From: Myxococcales bacterium
GTDB lineage: Bacteria; Myxococcota_A; UBA9042; GCA-2863065
Reading direction: 5' to 3'
DNA length: 32,864 bases
NCBI GenBank assembly: GCA_018780435.1
Contig: JADMJS010000151.1
Location: 1 to 32,864, forward strand
Position numbers and translations under genes: made by a program. The notes beneath the pieces were generated by a model. The model was not told the origin of the DNA. It was given only the letters and a program-made list of their open reading frames with translations, and did not search any database. Positions 1 through 8,100 of this stretch are shown here, one piece after another (the first letter of the stretch is position 1; every line of letters starts with the position of its first letter).

Positions 1-2
1 CG

Positions 3-1079
3 GAGCTGCCGAGCGTGCTCCGAAATCACATCGACACCTCCTCGGGCAACGTGACGATCGCGATTAGTGGCTCGTCGCAGTCAATGATGCACAGCCTCGT
101 GCTCGACTCGCTTCAGCCACTCTTCGGACGTTCGACGGAGCTTCTTCGACTGACGCCCATGTCGATCGGATGGATGGCTCAAGCGCTCAGCGTTGAGACG
201 GCAGAGGCCGCTGTCGAGGCGTGGGCGGTCATCGGCGGAGTGCCGCGATATTGGGAGCTGTTCCAAGGACGAGCGTTCTGGGAGGCCGTGGCGGAACAGA
301 TTCTGGATCCGCAAGGCCCACTCCACCGGGAGCCTGAGCGACTGCTCCGCGATGAACTGACCGATCACCGCCGCGCCGCGAGCATCCTGACGCTGGTCGG
401 GGCGGGCTGCCATCGCCTGAGCGAGATCGCGGGTCGTCTCGGCGTCCCATCATCGGACCTCTCGAGGCCCATCCGTCTCCTCCTCGACGTTGGCTTCCTC
501 GCCCTCGAGGTCCCGTTCGAACGATCCCAGCGCGACACGCGCCGGACCCTGTATCGAATCGCCGACCCCTTCCTCCGATTCTGGTTCCACTTCGTCGAGC
601 CGAACCGCTCACAGCTTGAGGCAGGAAACCTGGACCTGGTGCTCGCCCGTGTACGAAGCACATTCCCCGGGTTCGTCGGTCCAGTCTGGGAGGACCTCGC
701 CCGAGCGTCGGTCCCGAGGCTCGGCCGCTTCGCCGGCAACTACCAGCCGGCCGCCCGTTGGTGGGGGTCCACGCCGGCCGGCCCAGTGGAGCTCGACGTC
801 GTTGCACGCCACACGGATGGTCAGCGGCTTCTTGTCGCGGAGGCGAAACGAACGGCGCAATTGTCGGAGGTCGATGGCCTCTTACGGGACCTTGAGACCC
901 GCGCGGCACGGGTGCCGGAGTTGGCTGGACAGCCGCGCGAGGCGGTGCTCTTCGTCCTGAACGGCGGCACCAACGCGTGGAGTCACCCGCGCGTCATCGG
1001 CCCTGCGGAGGTCATCGAAGCTCTTGGGGGTGAGGCTTGGTCCGAACGCCGTACAGATGTACGCCCGAAAGATCCCTGA
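3..1079 (+). CDS. AAA+ ATPase with DUF234-type C-terminal domain (5' end missing)
   Basis: This is the C-terminal part of an archaeal-type AAA+ ATPase of the DUF234 group. The frame is open to the left window edge, so the Walker A and B motifs lie outside and the first in-window start codon (GTG at 15) is probably internal. Near the edge, the segment AISGSSQSMM looks like the sensor-1 strand, followed by LFGRSTELLRLTPM, typical just after it in this family. A winged-helix region follows around residues 115-165. The motif PFLRFWFHFVEPNR is characteristic of the DUF234 region. The tail ELDVVARHTDGQRLLVAEAK has the E/D...ExK pattern of a PD-(D/E)XK nuclease fold. Family members are often found in mobile or defence-related settings, but their biochemical role is not established. 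The family call is firm; any function is inference. Confidence 0.85.
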   Translation, partial: ELPSVLRNHIDTSSGNVTIAISGSSQSMMHSLVLDSLQPLFGRSTELLRLTPMSIGWMAQALSVETAEAAVEAWAVIGGVPRYWELFQGRAFWEAVAEQILDPQGPLHREPERLLRDELTDHRRAASILTLVGAGCHRLSEIAGRLGVPSSDLSRPIRLLLDVGFLALEVPFERSQRDTRRTLYRIADPFLRFWFHFVEPNRSQLEAGNLDLVLARVRSTFPGFVGPVWEDLARASVPRLGRFAGNYQPAARWWGSTPAGPVELDVVARHTDGQRLLVAEAKRTAQLSEVDGLLRDLETRAARVPELAGQPREAVLFVLNGGTNAWSHPRVIGPAEVIEALGGEAWSERRTDVRPKDP

Positions 1080-1190
1080 ACCCGCGGCGTCGGACCCCAC
1101 CGGGAGCAGCAAGCGCCCAGTACAGCGTTCGATCAACGGGGTCAGATTCACCCGACGGCCCGGCCAGGTTCCGGCCTTCGCCCACAGCAC

Positions 1191-1841
1191 TCAGTCTGAC
1201 ATCGCCTGCAGAAGCATCGTCGTTAGGCGCGTCGCAAACGCGGCCAGAGTCGGCCCGTCGTAGCCCTCCGCAGCCGCGAGGGCCGCTACCTTCATCCGCT
1301 GAAGCGCCCATGCCAGGTCGGCGCGGCCAAACCCGCCGTCCTTCGTCGCCGCGATCTGTAGCCCGGCCTCGAGCGGCACCCCGGCATCGAGCAGCGCCCT
1401 CACGTCCACGAGGTCGCGGATCTCCCAACGGGAGTACAAAGCGCAGAGCTTGTTCCCGAGGATCTCAAGTGGCGTGTCGACCAAGATCTCGGTCCCGCCG
1501 ACATCTCTCCGCTCGGGTGTCGTCGCATTGGCCACAGGTTCAGCGACGAGGTCCACCAGGAGCACCTCCGCGGCAGCGGAGACGACGCGAAGCCGACAAA
1601 AGGCCGGCTCCTCCTGAACGGACTCGACGTTGAGCCCAGCCGACGTGAGCAACCCGCGCACCTTCCGCGGAAGGTCACCCAACGTGGCCTCGCCGTGGAA
1701 GAAGAGGTCGACGTCTTTCGTGGTTCGATGCCCCAAATGAAACCCAGCGAGCGCGCCGCCGCCGGTGAGCGTCCACCGGGGAATGATGTGCCCGAGGAGA
1801 CCGAGCACGTGCAGTTGAATCGGGCTAAGCGTCGAGTTCAT
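1191..1841 (-). CDS. AbiEii/AbiGii-type nucleotidyltransferase, putative toxin
   Basis: The 216-residue product has the nucleotidyltransferase signature near its N-terminus: GGGALAGFHLGHRTTKDVDLFF, with the Gly run at residues 27-29 and the metal-binding Asp pair at D43 and D45. This fits the AbiEii/AbiGii toxin family. AbiEii-type enzymes transfer nucleotides and can act as toxins in abortive infection or toxin-antitoxin pairs. I chose ATG 1841 (MNSTLSPIQL) over the in-frame start at 1919 because the longer form would run deep into the upstream gene. From 1841 the overlap with that gene is only 17 bp, which suggests translational coupling. The usual AbiEi antitoxin with its winged helix is absent; the small gene upstream occupies its position. 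The gene converges on the ATPase gene 111 bp away. Confidence 0.85.
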   Translation of the reverse strand: MNSTLSPIQLHVLGLLGHIIPRWTLTGGGALAGFHLGHRTTKDVDLFFHGEATLGDLPRKVRGLLTSAGLNVESVQEEPAFCRLRVVSAAAEVLLVDLVAEPVANATTPERRDVGGTEILVDTPLEILGNKLCALYSRWEIRDLVDVRALLDAGVPLEAGLQIAATKDGGFGRADLAWALQRMKVAALAAAEGYDGPTLAAFATRLTTMLLQAMSD

Positions 1842-2130
1842 GACCCACGAGCTTCGGCAGGAGCCACTCCCAGAACTCGCGCCGTCGGCCAAGATGACGG
1901 CGCACGAGAGGCCAATCACGCTCTACGGCCTCGAGCGTGACGAACGTGAGCGCGTCGTCGGTCCGCGCCTGCCGCAGGAGCTTGCCCACGGCATGCGCCC
2001 GCACGTGCGGATCGTCATGGTCGAGCAGCTCGAGGAAGGCCGCTAGCGTCATGTCGGAGTCCCACAGGAAGTAGGGCCGACCCTCGGCGTCGCACAACTT
2101 CTCCGGTGGGGTGGGGTTCAGCGGGAACAT
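1825..2130 (-). CDS. Small partner protein of the AbiEii-type gene, putative antitoxin
   Basis: This 101-residue protein is encoded directly upstream of the nucleotidyltransferase gene and overlaps it by 17 bp. It starts MFPLNPTPPEKLCDAEGR and contains the tract GRPYFLWDSDMTLAAFLELL, then a helical region with a HEAT-like turn (DHDDPHVRAHAVGKLLRQA) and a Trp-rich C-terminus (REFWEWLLPKL). I see no DNA-binding helix-turn-helix. From memory, similar short proteins with a PYFLWD-like motif precede AbiEii-family genes in other genomes, so a neutralising or accessory role is plausible. That role rests only on gene order and overlap. No convincing Shine-Dalgarno sequence precedes the ATG. Confidence 0.75.
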   Translation of the reverse strand: MFPLNPTPPEKLCDAEGRPYFLWDSDMTLAAFLELLDHDDPHVRAHAVGKLLRQARTDDALTFVTLEAVERDWPLVRRHLGRRREFWEWLLPKLVGHELDA

Positions 2131-2453
2131 GTCCGTTAGGCTACGTCGTCGTCATCAGCCTTCGCAAGGCACACGTCGACTTGATGCTGCCGAGCGTCAC
2201 TGCGTTGCTCGCGCACAGACAGGGACCTCGTCGACGGGGTCGTTCGCGAACTCTGAGTGGCCACGCGCGACTTCACGACCGCCGAACGGCTCCCCGCTTC
2301 GTTCATGGCGCAGGACCGACGCCGCCGCGAGTCCGATAGGGTCTAGCCAGCTCGGCTGGGAACACTCGACCGGTGAGGCGCTTCTTTGCCTTGCTGTACG
2401 GCCGGGCAGAGTGGTATCGACCCCTTCGATAGGACGAAACCCTCGGAGGTCCC
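2131..2453. other. Divergent intergenic region without a recognisable gene
   Basis: This 323-bp stretch separates the minus-strand AbiEii operon from the plus-strand EGF lipoprotein gene, so it should hold two divergent promoters. I could not find a -35/-10 pair good enough to annotate. The only clear signal is a GGAGG Shine-Dalgarno at 2445-2449, four bases before the ATG at 2454. Open frames here are short, arginine-rich and lack recognisable domains. Confidence 0.6.
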
Positions 2454-4220
2454 ATGACGGCGAATCCCCATACCCTCTCCAGCGGTCTCGGTCGCACAGC
2501 TCGACTCATCGCCGTGCTCGCCTTCGTCCTTGGCTGCGGCGCCAATAGCCAAGACGACGGCGGGGACGAATCGGCACCGTCCTCGCGACTCGCGACGGCC
2601 GAGGGCGCGCTCACGGCCCTGCCCAAGCCGGGCAAGGACGTCGTACTCGGCCCGAACGACTGCTCGATCGGCAAGCCGTGCCCCAGCAATTGCAGCGGCT
2701 GCGGGCTCTGTCGCTTCGGCCAGTGTTTCTGCAACCCGGGCTTCGAAGGCACGTCGTGCGAGAAGCCGACCGGCTGCCCGAACGCGTGCTCCGAGCGCGG
2801 CGTCTGCCTCCATGGCCAGTGTTTCTGCCAGCCCGGCTACTCAGGCGAGTCGTGTGAGAAGTCCGCCGGCTGCCCGGCCGAGTGCTCGAAGAACGGCATC
2901 TGTTGGCACGGTCGGTGTTTCTGCAATCCGGGATTCGAGGGGGAGTCCTGTGAGAAGTCGACGGCGTGCCCGGCGAATTGCACCGGCAACGGGGTGTGCT
3001 TCTACGGGAAGTGCTTCTGTTCGCCCGGCTATGAAGGCGAGTCCTGCGAGAAGACAGCAGTCTGCCCCGCGAATTGCTCCAAGAACGGGCAATGCCGGTA
3101 CGGTCAATGTTTCTGCAACCCGGGCTTCGAGGGCGAGTCGTGCGAGAAGCCGTCTCCCTGCACGAACGACTGCAGCGGCAAGGGCGTCTGCCTGTACGGC
3201 AAGTGCTTCTGCGTCGAAGGGAGGAGCGGCGACGACTGCTCCCTCGTCGTGGACGGCGACGTCTGGCAATGGGACACCATCTCGCTGTCAGCAGAAGTCA
3301 CCGCGATCGAGGGGCAAGAGCCGGGCGTTCACGCCCACGCGGACGGTCGTTGCCTGCTCTCCGGCTCAGTCACAATCGCGGGAGCCGGAGCCACCATCGG
3401 CGTCCTACCCGAAAAGTGCCGCCCAACGGGTCGACTGGTGTTCGCGGCAAGCACCCACGGTAGCTCCGTCCGCGTCGATGTCCTGCCGAGCGGCGAGCTG
3501 CGCTTGGACCCAAACTCGCCGGTCACGGAGGCACCCGTCTCACTCGACGGTATCCTGTTCGCCGTCTCGAAAGGCGAGCCACTGGCGAAGGTGGAAGCGC
3601 TGGGCGCACCGCTCGACGGCACGACCGCCATCGGGGTCGCGATCCTCGGTGACACCTGCGCGCTCCGAGGCACAGCCGAGCTGATCTCACCGAAGGAGGG
3701 TGCCGTGATAGTGCTCGGCCTTCTCCCGGAGACCTGCCGCCCACCGGGCCGCCTCTCCTTCGCCGCCAACAAGAGTGGTGGTACGACCCGCGTCGACGTC
3801 CTCCCGGACGGTCGCGTCTATCGCTACGGCGACGTCGGCCCCGGCTGGATTTCGCTCGACGGCATCGCGTTCTCGCGCACGCTCATTGGCGGGCTCCCGC
3901 TGTCGCTCGATGGCGGCTGGACCGAGGCCACCGACGCCGATGGAACCGACGCGCTCGAGCACACCCGCCCGAGCTATCACCGAAACGGCGGGCTCTGCGT
4001 GCTGTCGGGCCTCGCCCGCCGCGGCCCGAACGCGAAGACGTCGACATTGACGACGTTGCCCAAAGAGTGCCGCCCCTCTCGGCGACTCGTCTTCCGCGAC
4101 GCCCACTCCCCCACGACGCTCCTGGCGGTCGACGCGGAGTCGGGCGTCGTCGAGCGCGTCTTCGGCGACGGGGGCGAGTGGTCGTCGCTCGATGGCGTCG
4201 TGTTCTTCGCCAGCGAGTAA
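2454..4220 (+). CDS. EGF-repeat surface lipoprotein with three C-terminal beta modules
   Basis: The 588-residue protein has an N-terminal hydrophobic segment ending in the lipobox VLGC (Cys28), so it should be a lipid-anchored envelope protein. From residue 76 there are six consecutive ~32-residue EGF/tenascin-like units of the form C-x3-C-x5-C-x4-C-x-C-x8-C, joined by EK-x2 linkers. Then come three diverged copies of a ~85-residue beta-rich module. Each has a LxGxA/V strand, a LPExCRPxxRLxF motif, a VDVLPxG strand and a closing SLDGIxF. The motif order resembles C-terminal modules of some phage tail-fibre and collagen-like proteins, which suggests binding or adhesion; that is inference. Start ATG 2454 follows GGAGG at 2445-2449. 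An adhesin or matrix role is likely but the ligand is unknown. Confidence 0.85.
   Translation: MTANPHTLSSGLGRTARLIAVLAFVLGCGANSQDDGGDESAPSSRLATAEGALTALPKPGKDVVLGPNDCSIGKPCPSNCSGCGLCRFGQCFCNPGFEGTSCEKPTGCPNACSERGVCLHGQCFCQPGYSGESCEKSAGCPAECSKNGICWHGRCFCNPGFEGESCEKSTACPANCTGNGVCFYGKCFCSPGYEGESCEKTAVCPANCSKNGQCRYGQCFCNPGFEGESCEKPSPCTNDCSGKGVCLYGKCFCVEGRSGDDCSLVVDGDVWQWDTISLSAEVTAIEGQEPGVHAHADGRCLLSGSVTIAGAGATIGVLPEKCRPTGRLVFAASTHGSSVRVDVLPSGELRLDPNSPVTEAPVSLDGILFAVSKGEPLAKVEALGAPLDGTTAIGVAILGDTCALRGTAELISPKEGAVIVLGLLPETCRPPGRLSFAANKSGGTTRVDVLPDGRVYRYGDVGPGWISLDGIAFSRTLIGGLPLSLDGGWTEATDADGTDALEHTRPSYHRNGGLCVLSGLARRGPNAKTSTLTTLPKECRPSRRLVFRDAHSPTTLLAVDAESGVVERVFGDGGEWSSLDGVVFFASE
2679..3239 (+). 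repeat. Six tandem 96-bp repeats encoding EGF-like units
   Basis: The coding sequence repeats with a 96-bp period. Each unit encodes six Cys around the shared core CFCNPGFEGESCEK or a close variant. Units 3-5 are the most alike, pointing to recent duplication or conversion among them; the sixth is more diverged and ends without the EK linker. Confidence 0.9.
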
Positions 4221-4478
4221 CCTGACGACCCTCGACCGCGCCATAGTTCGAAGCTCTTCCTTGGGAAACGTCCCGGCGCCACGCCGCAACCGGGTTCGGC
4301 ATCAACTGTAACCGAGCCCCCCGCTGCGACTCCGTCATCGCGAGGCTCGACTCGATGAGCATCATGCCGATGCCGTGAGCGATCGTTGCATCCCAATCAG
4401 TTCGGCGGCCAAGGAGTGGCGACCCCGCCGAGTTGAACGACCATCCGATCGATGCCATGATGGTTACCGAGGTGAGGC

Positions 4479-4685
4479 ATGCCCGCAGTCACTCTGTCAT
4501 CCAAGTTCCAAGTCGTGATCCCGCCCGACGTTCGGAAGTCGTTCGCGCTAAAGCCGGGTCAGAAGATCGAGATCATCATTCACGACGGACGCATCACGCT
4601 CGTCCCGATCGGCCCAATGGCCGCGCTTCGGGGGATCGCGCGAGGCATCGATTCGGACGTCCCGCGAGAGGACGATCGTGTCTGA
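4479..4685 (+). CDS. vapB: AbrB/MazE-type (VapB) antitoxin
   Basis: This 68-residue protein carries the swapped-hairpin AbrB DNA-binding fold in residues 1-45: TLSSKFQVVIPPDVRKSFAL followed by KPGQKIEIII and GRITLVPI. The C-terminal tail of about 23 residues would wrap and inhibit the toxin. The gene precedes a PIN-domain toxin gene and overlaps it by 8 bp, the common antitoxin-first order. The start is set by a GAGGTGAG Shine-Dalgarno a few bases before ATG 4479. By analogy with the family, antitoxin or complex binding to the upstream region should autorepress the operon; I did not find a clear operator. Confidence 0.92.
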   Translation: MPAVTLSSKFQVVIPPDVRKSFALKPGQKIEIIIHDGRITLVPIGPMAALRGIARGIDSDVPREDDRV

Positions 4686-5064
4686 GGTAGTCGATTCCTC
4701 GGCGTGGCTCGAGTACTTCGCTGACGGTCCGAACGCTAGCTTCTTCGCGACAGCGATCGAAGCCCCCGAGAGCGTGGTCGTGCCGTCGCTTGTCCTCACA
4801 GAGGTCGTCCGGAGGTTGGACGTGCTGGGGCATTCACACCTCATCGCGGGCGTCATCGGGCACATGCGGCAAGGCCGAATCGTCCCGCTCGATGAGGCGT
4901 TGGCAGTCCGTGCGGCCTCGGTCGGGCGCATGCACGGCCTCGCGCTGGCCGACAGCATCGTCTACGCCACGGCGCTCGCCGTCGGGGGAGTCGTCTGGAC
5001 GCAGGACGCCGACTTCGAGAACCTGCCCGGTGTGAACTATCGTCGACATGTGAAGCACACCTGA
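4678..5064 (+). CDS. vapC: VapC-type PIN-domain ribonuclease toxin
   Basis: The 128-residue product is a PIN-domain protein with the expected acidic residues: D6 (VVDSSAW), E42 (LTEV), D92 (ALADSIVYA) and D110/D112 (TQDADF). VapC toxins are Mg-dependent RNases, often cutting tRNA or rRNA; the target here cannot be read from sequence. The start is GTG 4678, inside the end of the antitoxin gene (8-bp overlap), consistent with translational coupling that keeps toxin synthesis below antitoxin. The catalytic set is complete, so the toxin should be active. Confidence 0.92.
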   Translation: MSEVVDSSAWLEYFADGPNASFFATAIEAPESVVVPSLVLTEVVRRLDVLGHSHLIAGVIGHMRQGRIVPLDEALAVRAASVGRMHGLALADSIVYATALAVGGVVWTQDADFENLPGVNYRRHVKHT

Positions 5065-5183
5065 CGACCGCCTGTCCGCGGCCCACCGCCCCTGCGTCCC
5101 CCCTGGAAACCCACAGTCCAGTGGAGCCGCCCCAACGCAACTTGGACCTAATCCTCGACTGCGGCGTCACGTTCGTACTGTCC

Positions 5184-8100
5184 ATGTTGAGATCAAAGCT
5201 CCAGTTGGGGCCGGTTCTCGTGGCGGGCGCCCTCCTGGCGTCTTGCAGCGACCCGGCAGGCGTGGCCGTCGCCGTCGACGCGCCCGGTGAAGGCGCCAGC
5301 GAGACGACGGCGCCGTCCCTCGTCGGCCGGGCCTGGATAGGCGCGCCGGTCCGGGGGGCCAAGGTCGAGGTTTTCGCGTATGACGACCTGGTCCGGGGCG
5401 TGACCTTCGGCGAGACCATTACAAACATCGACGGACGCTTCGGTATGCCGATGCCCGAATTTCAAGGGCGCATCGTCATTCGAATCTCGGGCACCGAGGC
5501 GACATACCGAAACCCCATCACTCTGGCAGACGAACGTCTCGGCGAGTCCGACGAGCTGTTCGCGACCGTCGTCCTCGGCCCGAGTCTCGCCGGACGCGAG
5601 CTTCAGGTCGACCTGCTCACGACTCTCAGCACGTCGTACGCGCTCTCGCTCCGTAATCTCGAAGGCCCGGACCGCGCGACATCGCTCGCCGTCGAGCGTT
5701 TCGCGCAGCACATACACCCCGACGTCTTCGATGCGACCGAGACCCCCCGTGGGGGCGGCGCAGCGCTCGTCTGGCCCTCGCCAGAAGCCGCCGTCACACT
5801 CTTCCACATGGGTCTCCACGAGGTTTGGGCAGAGACTCTCGCGGCGAGCGGCACGCCCCGGCCGGGCCCGAGCGCACCCGAGGCCAGCGAGGCGTTGAGC
5901 TTCGTGGCCTTCAGTCGAGCGCTCCGGAGAGACATCCGAGACGGCGTCTTCGACGGACTCGAGCACGGCCAACCGGCCTGGTCGAGCGGGCCCGTCCTCG
6001 ATGCCGAGCCCACCCGTACTCGCCTCGCCGAAGCCGCGAAACGTTGGAACGACGCGCAGGATGGCTGGACCGGCCTCACGACCGCCGAACTGACCTCCTC
6101 GGACGGCTTCTGCACCCTGGTCTCGACCGACGTCGGCCCCCTCTATCCCAGCGGCACGCCCGGCCCGGGCGGACCCTACGATCCACTGCCCCCGACCCTC
6201 ACTTTCGAGCCACCCACCCCCGCATCCGGCGCAGCGCTCGCCTCGGACTTCGTAGTCCGGGCCCGCGCCACCGATCCCGGCGGCCTCTCGGCGGTAGAAC
6301 TCACGGGCGTCCTCCTCGGGCCCGCGCCCATGATCGACCTCGGTTCGGGCACCTACGAAGTCACGGTGCCGGCTGCCCTGAACGACGACGGCGAGCTCAC
6401 CCTCGTCCTCAGCGCGACCGATCGCGCCGGCAACACCGCGCACCTCGAACGCGTCGTCCGCCTCGACACCACGCCGCCCGCCCTCGAAGTGAATCTCGAC
6501 GGCGCGCCCCCCGTTGGCCCCACGCTGCTGTCATCTGTCGACCTGAGCCTCGATGGTACGGTCTCGGACAGCGGGAGCGGCCTCGCCGCGCTCTTCGTCG
6601 GCCCGGCGGAGGGCGCGCCCGTCGCCGTCCCCTTCCCCCTGGGCGTCTACCGCTTCGACACCACGCTCACCGAAGGGCCACACACGCTCGAACTCGAAGC
6701 GACGGACCTCGCCGGCAACGCCACTCTCCGTAGTGTCAGCGTCATCGTTGATCTGAGCGGCCCAACGGTCGACGTGCTCGCTCCCGCCGATCAGGGGCTC
6801 GTTGGCCCGACGACCTTTGAAGTCCTGGTCGCCGCCGACGACCCGGCCGGCCCCGTCAGCGTCGACGTACGCAGCGTCGGCGGCGCGTGGCTCGATGCGG
6901 CGCCGCTCGACGACGGTCGCCACCGCGTCGAGCTCACGTCGCCGCCGTCGGACGGCGCCTTCGCCTTCGACGTGCGCGCCCGCGACGCCGCCGGACACGA
7001 GACGCTTGAGAGCGCCAGCGCAGTCCGCGACGGGACGCCGCCGCTCATCACAAAGGTCGAAGTGCTCGGTGCCATCGACTCGCCAGTGCCGGGGCGCTTT
7101 TGGACGGCCGCCACGGAGGCCGCGATCCGCGTCCACGTCGCCGACGCCAACGGCATCGCGAGTGTCGACGTCGGTGGCGTGCCGGCCGCCCCGAGCGGCG
7201 CCACTTGGTCCGCGCTGGTCCCGGTCGCCGGTGGCGACCTGAACGTCGTCACAGTCGCCGCGAACGATCCGGTCCAGAACCAAGCCCAGCTCAGCCTGGA
7301 GCTCGGCCGCGACCTCACCCCGCCCACCTGCACCCTGAACGCCCTCCCGGGGAGCGGCTGGACCGCCGCGTCGAGCCTGATCGTAGACGGCGCGACGATG
7401 GACGCCGGCGTCGGGGTCGCGAGCGTCGTGATCGAAGGCGGGCTATCAGCGGCCCCCGCGCTCGTGATCGGCAATGCCTATCAGAGTACGGTCCTGCTGC
7501 CGGCGAGCGACACCGAGCTGCGCGCACGCTGCACGGACGCCCTCGGGAACGCCACCAGCTCAGCGCCGGTGCCGATCCGCGTCGACCGCAAGGTCCCGCT
7601 CGTGACCATCGACCCCGCGGACGGAGCCCACCTGAACGTCAACGTCGCGCCGGTCGAGCTCGGCGTATCGGAGCAGAGCGGCGTCGCACGAGCCGAGTTG
7701 CGCACGAACGGCGGCGAGTTCCTCCCTGCGACACTCGTCGACGAGGGAACTCCCTATAGCGACTGGCGTTTTCATCTCGACCTTCCTCTCGCGGAGCTCG
7801 ACGGGCTCGTCACTGTCGAGTACCGCGTGGAGGACCTCGCGGGAAACATCACCCAAGGGCAGATCTCCTACGAGAAGGACGCCTCAGCGCCTGTATTTGG
7901 CGCCGTGGACGTGGTCGGCGCCGTCGTCCGTAGCGGCGTACACTACGTAAGGGAGCCGGTCGCGACCGTCCGGGTGGCGCTGCTCGACGCGCCCGGCGCT
8001 GTAGGCGGCGTTCGGGTGGGCGGCGTCCCCGCGGCGCTCGCAGGTGGTTCGTATCAGGCGCTCGTGGACCTCCAGACCGCCGATACGAACCCCATCTCCA

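Noticed and set aside
2679..3239. Regular 96-bp repeats considered as CRISPR-like
   Set aside because: They are in frame, encode Cys-rich EGF units without unique spacers, and lie in a long coding sequence.
3883..4458. Minus-strand open frame overlapping the end of the EGF lipoprotein gene
   Set aside because: It lacks a Shine-Dalgarno, becomes arginine-rich in the part antisense to the known gene, and shows no domain. The first ~80 codons (4,220-4,458) look faintly coding and could be an old remnant, but this is too weak to annotate.
5155..5181. A fourth TCGACT box, with TACTGT 15 bp downstream, before the giant lipoprotein gene
   Set aside because: The -10-like box ends two bases before ATG 5184, so transcription would begin inside the gene. 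The spacer also differs from the three conserved copies.
5193..6443. 416-codon minus-strand open frame opposite the giant lipoprotein gene
   Set aside because: Gly/Arg/Glu-rich antisense shadow without start signals or domains.
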